Part shown: positions 45,758 to 58,100 of the stretch, in pieces
Numbering within the stretch: the first letter of the stretch is position 1
How the letters are laid out: each line of letters begins with the position of its first letter
NCBI GenBank assembly: GCA_910890315.1
Contig: CAJVGD010000001.1
Span: forward strand, 1-64,000
Reading direction: 5' to 3'
Length of the DNA stretch: 64,000 nt
Source of the DNA: Serendipita indica DSM 11827
Lineage: Eukaryota; Basidiomycota; Agaricomycetes; Sebacinales; Serendipitaceae
Translations under genes and position numbers: made by a program
Notes under the pieces: generated by a model
The model's database searches: none
What the model was told of the DNA's origin: nothing
The model's input: only the letters and a program-made list of their open reading frames with translations

Positions 45758-47502
45758 TTACATTCGCGGTCCGAACCAAGAAGAGGAGCTGCTATTGCTA
45801 GCAGCGCTTCGATGGGTCGGAGTGTTCTTGTCAAGGGATCCTGCCATATGCGCGGTGGGACGGCCCATGCCAAACTTTATAGGCTGAGCGCGGGATTTGT
45901 CTCCGATGAACCTATTTCCAGAGGACTTGTCTCCCGCCGTGTTGATCTCCAAGGTAGCAAGAACGTGGTCAGATCTGGTGCGCTTGGACTTTTTCGTTCC
46001 ACGCCTGGGACGAGGATCGGGGCGTGGCCCTCCCTTTCTCAACCCTCCAAAGACAGTGATGATCGTTCCTCGAGCGCCTGCCTTCTGAACTTGGAGCGTC
46101 ATCAAGTCCTCCTCGTCGACAAAGAGACGCAATGGCCATGGAATCCCAGAAAGGTTGGGCACGTGCTTGTCAATTCGTTGTTCCCGCATGATGGCGACAT
46201 AGTGATCCGGAGTGAATCCAGCACCTCGGAGAGACGAATGGAGATGAGGTTCCTATGAAAGGGTTAGGCGCGACCACGAGAGGGCTGAGAACAAACCTCT
46301 CCCTCTGCAATCGCCTTGAGGATACGCATGATGTAGGACTTGTCGTTTTCATTCGTTACGCCGACCTCCCCAAGTTTGGCTGAGTCGAGGCTCAGACGTT
46401 CGTCCCAGTTCATGTTCGAGAGGAGCCTTGCACTCCGTGGAAGCTCCAAGCCATTTGATTCGAGCCAGTTGTTCCAATTAAATCCAGATGCGAGAAAGGC
46501 GGGGGCCAAGGTTGAGATAATGACCTCGGAGGGCATCTCTGGAATCTTTGTGAGGACAGTCTTGTATGCTTCCTCGGTTACGGGTTCGACAGTAGCTGCC
46601 GTCTCTGCGGTAGTGTCCTCGCTGGGTTCGCAATGGCCTTCGTTGCGTCGCTGTTCGGGTGATACCTTGCGCGTGAGTTCCTCCTGCCACGTCAAGCCTT
46701 TATTTTCCTTTGCCGTGAGGCTTGTGGATTGATATGGTGTCCAGTTGATGGGTCCTCGCATGTCCAGGGACGTCGGATGACGGTAATGGGGGAGCTCGCC
46801 CTTGAGCAAGACCTCTAACTCTTCAACACGCTTCTGAGCTCTAGAGTAATTGAAAAGGAGCTTCTCCTTGTCCTCTAGAGATTGCTGGTAGGCACCCGTC
46901 AGGCGAGCCACCTCCGCATCTGCGGAACGAAGACGCTGCGTGGTCGCGTTGAGCTGATGCTGAAGGGTGCGGATCGCCTCATGGAGGCTCTCGTTCAGCG
47001 ACGCAGACTTGCCGGAGTGGCAGCCCCAGAGAGATCCACTAAAGCTCGACGTGAGGGGGGCCGACTTGAGGGCGGGCTCAACGGAAGAAGAGACGACCGT
47101 CAACGAGAGGTTCTTTCGCGTCTGCTTGGAGATGACTGGGGAAAAAGGCAAGCTATGGGCACCATGAGCGGGCGAGGCCTCATCGTCGCCGAGTGAGCCC
47201 CGCCGGGAGAAATCATACTCGGTCTCGGTCGATTTAGAGATGCTTTCGAACAGAGGGACGAAGCGACTCTTTGGAGGCGGCGTGAGCTGACGGGGCGGGA
47301 ACGATGGTTCGGGGTAGGTGATGTAGCCGCTCGTCGACTTGCGAACATCGAGGCTCGTGTTCGGAGTGAGAATCCCACTGGGGGTGTTGGAGAGTAAGTT
47401 TAGTTCCGAAAGAGGCGTCAACGGCGAGCTTGAAGACGAACTCGAGCTCGTCGGGGGGATCGACGTCGTAAGCGATGGGAGCGTGAAGCGAGAATAAGCC
47501 AT
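45758..47502 (-). CDS. Ser/Pro-rich coiled-coil protein, unknown function
   Basis: Two exons (47,502-46,297 and 46,252-45,758) join in frame through a 44-bp intron to 566 residues. The N-terminal 170 residues are Ser/Pro/Thr-rich and probably disordered (PPTSSSSSSSSPLTPLSE). A coiled coil follows at about residues 180-240 (LHEAIRTLQHQLNATTQRLR, DAEVARLTGAYQQSLEDKEK). Then comes an acidic linker and a folded-looking region (WNNWLESNGLELPRSARLL, WDERLSLDSAKLGEVGV), and a basic tail with PRPDPRPRRGTKKSKRTR. I do not recognise a family. Confidence 0.72.
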
Positions 47503-49034
47503 GGCGGTACAAGGTGAAAACAAGAGAATAAAGTGGATAAAGTGGCAGTAGAAACCTCTAGGGGGTGTGTCCGCTGCGTCAAAAGGCCCTTTGTTCGTGC
47601 CGTTGTCGCGGTCGTAAGAGTCGATAGACGAAGCGAATCGAGGCCTGTAAACTCTGCTTTAGTCTGCAAGAATCGAGAGGCTCGCCGCTGTGCGCTTGGA
47701 CAAGAGGGGCGCGGGACGTACAAGTAAACGAAGTGGGCGGGTCCAAGAAGTGGCAGGCGGCTTCACTCGGACGGCGTCGTCTAGCGGGGCATACAGAATC
47801 CAGACTTTTGCAAACCATTTGCAAGTTGGCCTTCTTCTTTGCCAAAGCGTCGACCGCCATTTGCCATTTGGTGTCGGAGAAGCAGCCCAATTCAGTCTCA
47901 CTAGAAGGCGCGCATTTCACTCTTAAACTGAATCCTGGAAAATCCAGAGAGGTTCGAAATACGATTGGCGATAATGAAACGATACATGCAGCCTTTCCAG
48001 GTACCCAGACGTTGCCGTCGCCCGCTTACACCCCACTGACAGTTCCCTCCGTCGAGTTCGGTAACGAGCCGTGTACCTGTCGCGTAGGTAGCAGAAAGCC
48101 CAAAAATTTAACTCTTTCCCAGGTATTGTAGTCATCCCCGAGGTTTTCAATGAGTATGGTACCTTGACCCGAGGATTGCACCCGCGGGTCCCCATGGTGG
48201 GAATTGTGTGATGAACGTCGATCCTTTGGCAGATGTCTGAATCTTTTTTCCCGTAGAGGAGAAATCGCCGAGGGTCGTTCACCCATCCAAAACTGTCGTA
48301 AAGCTTTTCGCTTCCGAGGCGCTCGCAATCTGTGGAAAGAAGAGTGAGACATTCGGAGCCTGGTACGGTGTTCATTCACCTTGACAATGCAAAGGCATTT
48401 CATTCGGCCGTGGCTTTGATGCCTCCGTACCGACTGGCTAGACACCTTGCATACTGTCGTGCGCCGCATTCATAGCTCTAAGAGTAGACGGACCATACCA
48501 ATCAGCACTAGGGCCAGACCCCCCTGTCTGCGAAACGGACATTCAATCAAAGCGGAAGGCCATGTCAAGGTTGGCTGCGGTGCTCCGCTAGAGATTACTT
48601 TGTTAGAAGAAGAAACGGACTTTTTTCGTAAACTCCTGCGGTAGGTACTTGTTGTATATCACGGCGCGCCCGCCCTTCCGTCCCCGAACACAGCAAGGGC
48701 TTGGGACGACGACAACCCGCAGAGATCACAGTACGAGTTATATTTCCGCAGCGAAAGCAATGCTGTTGTTCCGTGTATACGTGTACTTGGGAACAATGTC
48801 GTTCGCTTCTCATTGCCGTCGTCTAGTGATTGATGATAAATGATGACTGGAGAAGGCATTGTAATCATGTGTACTGCGCTTGTTTCGGCAGACTTGTCGT
48901 CGTCGTCGTCGTTGTCCTCATTTAGTCCACGGCCACATATAGAGTCGGTGTCCAAAGTACACCTTGCTCCCGACTACATCTTCCTGCCCCTCGGGCGCCT
49001 CCCTTCTCTCCTTGTACAGCCTTTGGATGCAATT
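47503..49034. other. Intergenic between divergent genes, no gene seen
   Basis: About 1.5 kb between two divergent genes. Open frames of 100-150 codons on both strands overlap each other and show no family features or splice pattern. A GTC trinucleotide run occurs at about 48,896-48,915. Confidence 0.5.
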
Positions 49035-50545
49035 ATGACAGCTGTAGATGCAGCAACAATGCCTCTCACTCTCAAGACGAAGCAGAGCCGTCGGTTTCGA
49101 CCAAGTGCAACCGAGGTCAGCGCCCGAAACAGTCGACGTTTAAGCCTGCTCACCATGGATTTTCATAGTCATTTGTGATTGTAAAGCCTCCTCCAACAGT
49201 CTCACAGCATCATCCGCTCAATCTCCAGATCCAATACATCCCGCCTGGAGCGGAAGGCCAACGCCGAAAGGCAAGCTCATCATCAGACTCGGAGTCATCT
49301 AGTAGCAAATCTTCGAGTCGAAATGGACGTATTGTTCCTCTTTACAACTTGCACACCCACTCGCATGGCCTCCTTGCAAATGTAATCTGTGACGCTGGAA
49401 CGGATGACAAGATTGCCAAGTTTCATAAGCATGGTATCGAAATCGTCTCTGTTGGTGTGTTCGCTCCAGTGGAAACTTGGAGTAGCGGGTCGTCATTAGC
49501 CGCCGAGGATCTGCCCTCTGCCACTCGAAATTCCAGCTTCATTGACGTACCCTCGCTCCTAACGGATAATACCAGCGAATCCATACCATCACCACAGGCC
49601 ACGAGACGGTTCCTGGGCAAGCTGTTCAGCAAGCAACAGCAGCAACAGCAGACTACTGCCCCCGAACCCCCGCCGACACCAACCTCGCCCGACTATCATC
49701 CTCAATTTGCGCTTGCTCCCGTGCTTGGCACGGTCCCGACGCTCCTTTCTCGGACGTTGCCACCCGTGGGCCGAGCCATCTCGCATACCTGGTTGTGCAA
49801 GAAATGGTGCAAAGAGGGAGATGAGAATTGGCTCACACAAGCACTCAATATTACGAGCCAAGATAGATGTGGGGTAGATATTCGCATCGAATGGGCGAGA
49901 GCGACCAACAAACGCGACGGCGGTCCATCGAGGCAGGCCTCGTTGGCCAACCTACAGGCAGAGGACCTCGAAGTTCCCCCAGTGCCTTCCGTCCAGTCCT
50001 CGAGCACAGAGGAACTGCGAGGCCGATCTAGTTTCAACTTGGCTATTCCGCCGTCGCCACTCTTTGGGCGACGCAAAGGATCGAGTGGGAGCGCTTCCAT
50101 GACGAGAATGTCTGGAATGTCCGATCTAGAAGACGATTCTGATCCAGAGGACTCTGAAGTTCCCTGGGTTTGCACCGTCGTGATTCGACCAGGCAAAACG
50201 TCTGGCTCGACCTCTCCATCAGCACCGCTACCGCCCACAGCAACTCGAGCAAAGTCTCGAGGTACACCTCTCCGTTTCAAAGTAGCGTCGCTCGCACCTG
50301 CACCCCATCATCCAAAAGTCGTTGCACAGCTCAAGATGCAATACCCTCTTCCCGATGTCGACTTGCTCGACGCAGTCATCCTCCCTCGAGAGGGTCTGCC
50401 AGGCGCGCCGGAAACGCAGCCTGTTGGGAAGCATATTCTCACCGCCGAGGAGATCAAGGACATTGTGTGCTCGACCGTGCTCTGGGTCGTCGTCCGAGAG
50501 GGCTTTAGCGGCCTCTCCAAAAAGACGAAACCGCGCCATTCTTGA
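49035..50545 (+). CDS. Hypothetical protein, conserved-looking, Ser-rich
   Basis: A small first exon (49,035-49,115, MTAVDAATMPLTLKTKQSRR) joins through a GT-AG intron to 49,169-50,545, giving 485 residues. The body begins SFVIVKPPPTVSQHHPLNLQ and IQYIPPGAE, has long Ser-rich and poly-Gln stretches (SKQQQQQQTT) and globular-looking parts (WLCKKWCKEGDENWLTQAL, VDIRIEWARA, VPWVCTVVIR, LKMQYPLPDVDLLDAVILP, IKDIVCSTVLWVVVREGF). I do not recognise a domain. The open frame of 459 codons and clean splice support a real gene. Confidence 0.72.
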
Positions 50546-50833
50546 TTTCCGTTTCCTTTATTCGGGATATTTCATTTTGTTTTCATCTCGGTCACCAACA
50601 GCCTTCCCCCCTTATTCGGACCTTTTTTTCGTTACAGAAACTCCTCTTCATCTTCCGGACAATTACCTTAGACTCTATCATCTTGGTCACCTCATATGTT
50701 TCATTAGCCCACTGTATTTGTGTTTCCATAAACCTCCGTTGCGCTGTCACACCGCCCAGTTCTCAGCACCTGTAAGATATCGAGGGGTGAATGATATGTA
50801 TACAGATTGATAAGTTAGTAACGCGACGGACAA

Positions 50834-51609
50834 TCAATCCTTGGCCTCCCAACTGACACCGCAACCACATCCCGAACCTTTCGCTTGTGGGTTATCGACC
50901 ACTCGAAAACTGGAACCAATAAGTTCGGTCGCAAAATCCAAAGTGGCGCCCTTGAGGAGCCCCATTGATACGGCGTCGATGACCACGTTTGATGGCATGA
51001 GACTGGGGTGTCGAAAGACGCTATATAGAATGTCATTGAAAATGAGATTGAGGTGACCATGATCAACTCACTAGTCGTCGGGTTCTTGTTTTGATGTGAG
51101 TTCCATCTTGTATTGATAACCATGGCATCCTCCGGACTCTACAGACACACGGAGCGCGATGTCCTTGTCGTTTTCTCGCATTGAAATGCTTCGAAGTTGC
51201 TGCAAAGTCGCCGGAAGCGAACGATTTGTCAGGGTGCATCAATAGAAGGATATTCGACATTTGAAAGAAGATATCCCAATGTAAAACGGGATAATAAGGT
51301 GCTTATATGGGGTTTAAAGTGGCTTCTACCTACCTCTGCAGCGCGCGGTGTAATGTCCAACGCGGCTTCGTCGGTTTGTGGGAGCGCTTCGGGGTCGAGA
51401 TCGAGGTCTTGCAAGTCCTTGACGGTCGGAGCTCTCACTCGAACCGCATGCGTCTCAGACGACAATGGCTCAGCCGCCAAAGAGACGGCGAACCGCCGAG
51501 GGGGCATTCGTAGACCACGGGCGCTCATTCGAAGAGTCGGAAGCAGTCTAGTCGCTTGTGAGGTTTGGGAAACCAGCCGCAGATGGGCGCCGAGTCTCGG
51601 GAGTGCCAT
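50834..51609 (-). CDS. ISA2: Mitochondrial iron-sulfur assembly protein ISA2 (HesB/IscA family)
   Basis: Three exons (51,609-51,334, 51,199-51,072, 51,020-50,834) join to 196 residues. The N-terminus MALPRLGAHLRLVSQTSQ and ARGLRMPPRRFAV is basic and serine-rich, as in a mitochondrial presequence. The A-type domain shows LRVSVESGGCHGYQYKMEL, VVIDAVSMGLLKGATLDF and the C-terminal GSGCGVSW, giving the three family cysteines. With ISA1 and IBA57 such proteins mature [4Fe-4S] proteins in mitochondria. The sequence favours ISA2 over ISA1 (ESGGCHGYQY), though this is by recall. An in-frame ATG at 51,642 would add 11 residues. Confidence 0.9.
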
Positions 51610-51642
51610 TATGGTTTGGATCAAGGTGGAGGCTGGTGGCAA

Positions 51643-52783
51643 GTGTTGATAGAATAAAATTAAAAAAACCCCGCCTAAATAATTTATCCCATTGGAGTTA
51701 TTGTGCTAGTAATTAAGCTGAGCCGCGGACTTTGGATAGCTCGCCTGCTGTTCGCTCCCCTGAGAGCGGCGACACTCAAATCGGTTACTGAAGCCAGCCC
51801 GAAATGACAACCTCTGTGCACGTGAGCTGTTGACGCTCGGCCCACGGGATCGGTTTTGTCAGAGTATACTCAATGGCTAGTTGTCAGACTCTAGAGGTGT
51901 GAGTTTCCAGCGCTGATCTTGCTTGCATCCTACCAGCACAGTGGACGAGCGCCAGTACAGTACGTGATTGTGGCGCCATCTCAGTTCTCCGTCGGCGGGC
52001 CACAGTCGCTGGAAGATCCGGTTTCCCCAAACACTCGTTAGAATATGGGCGGTTTCGTCGCATAACAGATCCAGGTCAGTGGATTTCCATTCAAGATATC
52101 GAGCTAACAGTTGGCCATAACTCTGGCTGTCATCTTGAGCCCACGTTGTCGGTCCAGAATCAGGCTAGCGACAGCCACAAATACAATTCTAGGCGTCGTT
52201 ATTTCATCTGTCCGTGACCTTTTTTTGTCGCTCAAACTTGCGGTTCCTACCGCTGTTTCTTTGAACGAGTTTGGGGATACTCACGACTGAAACCATATCA
52301 AAGCGAATTATCAAATACCTCGAGTTAACTACTATTCAGTCAGGGTGGCAATCCACATGGTGTTTGTTCACCTTTTACCTTTTGATGATACACATGTGTG
52401 CAATGTGATCCAACGCAATCATTGGATCCTTTGGGTGCAACCAAAGGCAACAGGAAGTGCACATTACTGTGAAGTGTAATATCACAGGACATTCGGACAG
52501 AACCAGGATCGACATCGTTTAGAGAGGAGGTGCGACCAAGAGTCGACCAAATCAAACAAAGTGTTGTTAATGAAACTAAGAGTGACCAAAGTATGCCTGA
52601 TTACCTGCGGACTGTGCTCCAAATGGCCTATAGCCTCGACCAAAGTCACACCCTGGATTAGACATCGACCTAGGGCCATATAACTGGGACCCGACTCCTC
52701 ATCACTGCTCTAGGTTGGCTTTAAAGATTACGAAAGATTGTGGCGTCCAACTTGGCTCCGACCTCCACAAGGTACTCGTCATT
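51643..52783. other. Intergenic between ISA2 and MED6, no gene seen
   Basis: About 1.1 kb separating the divergent ISA2 and MED6 genes. No conserved frame was found. Shared and separate promoters must lie here, but no motif stands out. Confidence 0.5.
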
Positions 52784-54133
52784 ATGGCCACCGACAGCGA
52801 GTTTTACCCCAAGGATGATCACAGTTGGAAGACATGGATGTTCCAAGAATACTTGCAGGCACGTCGAGCAAGACACGGCCCGGCGAGCGCTACTCACATT
52901 TCAAGCAATAGGTCAGAGGACCGCTGACGGAAGAAAACGTGATGGAGTACTTTGAAGAATCATTTTTGTTTGACAGAAGCAGCAACAATAATGTATTGCG
53001 CATGCAAACGCAACACGCGGACCCAAATTCACGAATGAGCAGAATCGAGACGGAAAACGAGCTCAAGTTGGTCTTTATTTTTGATGTGGAGATGTATCTA
53101 ATGAACGTGTAGGCAATTTACGGGCATGGAATACGCCCTCGTTCACGCCCAGCCTCCTCTTTTCGTGATTCAACAACGCCATCGCCTATCTCCGACAGAA
53201 GGTAACACTTTGTGAATTTGGATACGCTTGGTACTAATCTGCGCTTCTAGTTCGCCCAACAGCCGTCTACTTTATCTTGAACAATGTCCTGTACTCTGGG
53301 CCTGACCTTTACACGTTACTATCGACGAAATTGGTGTGCCAATGATAATGTAATCACACTAATGGCTAATATTTTAGACGAATGCACTCAATATGATTCA
53401 GGGCTCGCTCGACATCTTACGAGCCGCTCGGCCAGACTATACCCCTCGAATAGGCCACGTTTGGCCAATTATCGACGAGCCCACGAATAAGACTGGGACG
53501 AGCAAGGCCCAACAGCCAGCACGGCAGGGCTCCCTCGTGCCAGGCACTCCGATGGACATAAGTGGGGGCAGCCAACCCATCAAAGGGCACGACCCTTCAC
53601 AGATGGGCACTAAACGAGATGGAGCTGGAGCACATGGGAACGAAGGTGCTGGAACGACCGAAGAAGAAAACGAGATGAACCAGATATGGGATCCATTCGC
53701 GGTTGCGTTGCAGTCTCTACGCTTCGATATGGAAAAGAAGCGACATGCCGCAATACAAGCTGCTGAACAACAGCAGCAGCTCGTTGGGGCGTCTGGTTCG
53801 GGTTCAAGCTTTGCCGCGGCAGCAGGTGCCGGCGGGATTGGTCCTTTGTCAACAACAGGCGCACCGACGACGGGTTTGGGGGACGATGCACGCGCAGGCA
53901 TCGGTGCTGGAACGCGTTCGACGACGTTGGGCCCCGACGCAAGGAGCTCACTAGTCACCGGCCCGTTGGGTTCGACTACTTCTGGTGGAGGAGGACAGAT
54001 CCCTGGTGGCAGTGGCGCCGCTAGATTCACTGTCCCGACCGCGGATGGGCCTTCATCGAGCGCGAGGCTCAAGGGAGTTCCTGGTCCACCGGGAAAACCG
54101 GGTCAAGGCAAGAAAAAACAACGTCGTGAGTAG
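52784..54133 (+). CDS. MED6: Mediator of RNA polymerase II transcription subunit 6
   Basis: Head-module subunit of Mediator. Five exons (52,784-52,858, 52,912-53,066, 53,113-53,201, 53,251-53,333, 53,378-54,133) join in frame to 385 residues. Family landmarks: GPLTEENVMEYFEES, FLFDRSSNNNVLRMQT, FTGMEYALVHAQPPLFVIQQ, HRLSPTEV-RPTAVYFILNNVLY, SGPDLYTLLSTKLTNAL. The C-terminal half is low-complexity (Gly/Ala/Ser/Gln) and ends in a basic PGQGKKKQRR. The first intron appears to start GC (CAG|GCACGT), because no GT donor keeps the frame. Confidence 0.88.
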
Positions 54134-55197
54134 TCTCGTGCTCATTGGAATGAACACACGGATATGTGTGATCGACTGTCAGACGGCGAGCTGACCGTCA
54201 TCAGGTGTCGAAAAACAGGCACTAAAACAAAGCGGCTCAAAAAGCTCGCTACCAACACCGATTTAGCAAGTTTGTCCGCGCGGACAATGCGCCGTCCCGG
54301 GAAAACGACCCGTATCGACCGCGAGGATAAGTGGGTCCGCGTATTCATTCAGGCCGATAACCTACACGAGACAACTTGATACACGCGAACCATGCTAATG
54401 GATTTGATTAAAATCCCTGGTTCCTTCTAACCCTCACGTGGCCTATGAGCCAAGACGATGCACAAGAGGTCAGACGAGATTGCTATTAGTCAACGAAACA
54501 GATGTAGCGAATTGGTGAATCTGCCGTGCAACCATGACGCGGCGATCCAAGAGAGACAGGGGATTATACGAGGACGGGCTAGCGAAAAGCAATCAGGCGT
54601 CGTAACCACCTAGCTCGGCACCATAATCCCAGAGGGAGAAAACTGTTCTAGTCAACTAGACTGAGAGCCGCAGAATGCGTCCCTGAGGAGACAGTGATGG
54701 AGAGTCGTAGCGGCGACTGCGCAAAGGCCATTATACGATATGTATAGCGGAGGAGACATGGATTACGAGAGGTTACGCGAGAGCGGATGGTTTGGGGGGT
54801 GATGCATGGCGGGGAGAATACAGACGGCGCATGCTCAAGACGTTTTGGGGACAAGAATCAATCACACCGTCTTGGGATGGGCAAAGGATAAAGAAGACAT
54901 GAATCGGTGTTGTCGAAATGGATACGTGAGCTAGATGAGTTTGCCTATATCGTCCGCGAGAATGTGCGAGAGGGGGAAAGGCATCCGATTATCGTGAATG
55001 CGTTGAGTACGTGTGTACGTGGGAAAGCCAGGGCGAATCCTTGAAGTCGGTCATTTGCAAGACGTGATTGATATGATATGGTATAATCAGTGGGGCCATA
55101 GTGATGATGGTTGTAGATAGACGTCGGAGGGTGGTTGATGTGGTGATGGGCCACAGATAGGCACCAAGTGAGTTGGTGTGTACATTCTGATTTGAGA
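54134..55197. other. Intergenic between convergent genes, no gene seen
   Basis: About 1 kb between the ends of MED6 and the DHA2 transporter. A short basic frame at 54,164-54,379 has no family features. Confidence 0.5.
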
Positions 55198-58100
55198 TTA
55201 TGCTTCTGGTATCCGTTGGCTGGTCGAACAGGGTGCCGAATCAAGGCTAGCGTGTGAGGCGTTGATGGGGAGGACCAGCATATGCGCTTCTGGTGGTTGA
55301 GACGAACCATCTTGGAGCGTCGTAGAGGTGCCGTCGGACACAGTCGACTTGGTGTCCTCTTCGTCCTCTTCTCTCAGCGAAAGAGAGGCTCGTTTAGTGT
55401 CATCGTGAGATATACGTCGGCACTTGTCCTCATCCATGGACATGCGTTTTCGCTTGCCATCGACGGAAATCCGTAGCGATTTGGCGTCGACGGAGACGCG
55501 AATCGAGCCGCCGTCTGTTGAGATACGAATCGCTTTTGTGTCATTCATGGAAAGAGTTGCCTTTTCATCGCTACCGGTCGTGGAGGCAGAACAGCTAGCG
55601 ATAGTGATCTCCTTTTCCTCGATGCCTTTCTCTGGGTCGCTTGTGGAGCCACTAGTGCCTGGTTTGGTGTGGGATGCGTGATGTCTGACACGGAGGAAGA
55701 GGGATATCTGAGATGACAGGTGAGCCCGCAACGCTTAGGGCTCAGCGGGAGGATTACGCACCAGCAGCGCTACGCCAAGGCAGGGTGTGCATGCGATCCA
55801 TACGCACTGGATGACGGGAAGACTATTAGCAAACGGCGACCGAACAGCGAGCTGTAACGCACGGAAACAGATGCCGAGATTGCACTCAAGACTTGCTGGC
55901 GCAGCTCGACGGGTTGAATATGCACGAGCGAGCGAAGGTCGATGTGAAGCGGGTTCTCGGACAGTGAGAGGTACGCCTCTGGTTTACGCGCAACCCAGTT
56001 GCTGTCAAAGACCGCACCAGCGACGGACTAAAATCGTCAGACGGTCAGCAAATACGTCCTCTTCAAGCCAGACAGGCCAACTCACCAGTCCCGTGGTCGT
56101 CCCAATGAAACGAACGAGGAAGAATGCTCCCGTTGCCTGTGCCAGGTCTCGTCTCGGGAGTGAGTTCGTGACAACCTGGAAGGGCGTATGGAAGAGGATG
56201 CCGATCCCGACACCGGCTATGAGTGGGTAGACCTCCTGTATCACAATGCCAGAGCGTTCGTTGAGGGTGATCATGAGACCTGTGACATGTCGCGAGGGAC
56301 AAATGAAAGATGATTGTCAGCTCGACATTTCAAGAACGAAATCAAATAGAAGGGTAGAGCGCAAGGACCAAAAAGGACAAAAGCCAATGAACCAGAGGAA
56401 ACGGTGGTCAGAATCAGAGAGAGGGGCAACCCAAATCCACCCGGAGCGAGATCGTCGGAGATTTGGAACACCGAAAGACAGCCAGGGGGTGGATGTATCG
56501 CTAGCATGTCGAGATAACAGAGCAGAGGTTATCATATAATGACAGTAATGAGTTATCTCACCCGCCTAGGCCATGGAGGGGGGCAAGGGGATGCATAGCC
56601 AGCGTACTGGCGTTTGTGGCAGCGTATTTGCGCGCGCTCCAATCTCAATCACGAGAGACCAGATCCGTTGGACGGGTCGTGATAAGATGGCCGAGATTCG
56701 ACAGTAAACGTGCAAACGGTGACGAGCGCTTGGCTGTTTCACTTCGATCAAATTGGCGAATGCTGATGGGGGATAGTTGTTTTCCTGTGAAAAGTATAGG
56801 GATGTGCAAAGAGGATAATGAAAAGGGTAGCGAGGAGGACGAGCAGACCCCGCAATATAATCCATGGACCGCAAGTCCATTCAACTCCACAAGTTGGAGC
56901 GAACTGCACTGGATATGGAGATCCCAATCCGCACCGGCTGGTTTATAGATACGAATTAAGTAGTGGTGGGGTTGGCTAGTGGTGAATGGGAGACGACGAG
57001 AGAGGAGGCAAGCGATGACGACAAGATGGAGTCAATGGGGCGCATGAACCCGTGAAAGGTGTCATGGGAGCACACTGAGACGCAGGGATTGGCGATTGGA
57101 CGGATATGGATAGTGGCTGGGTGGGAGGTAGGCCAGAGTTGCCAGAACGGCTATCTGCCGCACAAGCTAGACGAAATCACCCCAACACCTCGTCGTATAC
57201 ACATCGAGTGTGAGTTGCCAATCCGACGAGGCGGGCCGATAGCCTGATTTCGGGTGGAAAGAATATTCGACACACAATGGGATGTGGGGGTGACCGCCTC
57301 ATCCGAAGCGGAAGATACACGAAACAATCACGGGAGCGGGGGCAAGGACGGAATTGACTCACCATACCCAATGACGCTGAGTAACAAGCCCGTGACCATG
57401 GCCAGTTTAAGCGTTCGGTCAATCCAGTGCTGACCTTTCCTCCAGCTGATTAGCCAAGCCGTCGGTATCGTCACGAGGGCGGCACCAAGCGAGAAGGGGA
57501 GGACTTGCATGCCGGCGACGAGAGGGCTGGTTCCATGCAACGCCTGATAGTAGAGCGGAATGTAGTATGTGCCTGCTGTGAATGCAAAATTGTGCAAGAT
57601 GGAGATTGCAAGCGTGCTGACGACGGTGAGTTGCTTGAAAATGCCCGATGGGATCAATGCTTCATGCGCGTACTCGGTCGTACTCAAGTACGACTCGTAG
57701 ACGCCTGCAAGGATGAGAGAAATTCCACCGGATATGAGGAGTCCAAGCGTGCGTGGAGACGTCCAACTGTTGTAGCCCGCAAAGGAAAAGCCGATAACGA
57801 GCACGGACGTTCCGCCCATCAAAAGGAACCTGAGAGTCGACGCCAATGAGATCCGGATAGGGTTCGAGATTTGCAACTCACAGCCCAATGTAGTCAAAGG
57901 TGCGATATGCCTGCTTGAACACTTCGCGTCTTGTCCGAGTGTCTTCTGAACCATCTGGAAGTCTGCGAACGAGCTGAATTTGTCGAAGAAAGTACCATGC
58001 AACCGTAAGAGCTGCAAGACCGATTGGGATATTGATAAAGACTGTTCAGAGGGCTCGAGAGTCAGCCCAGTCGATGACTGTACGAGGTGCGATGGACACT

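Noticed and set aside
47923-48375. 150-codon minus-strand frame
   Set aside because: Overlaps other equally long frames, no recognisable motif, no splice pattern; treated as chance.
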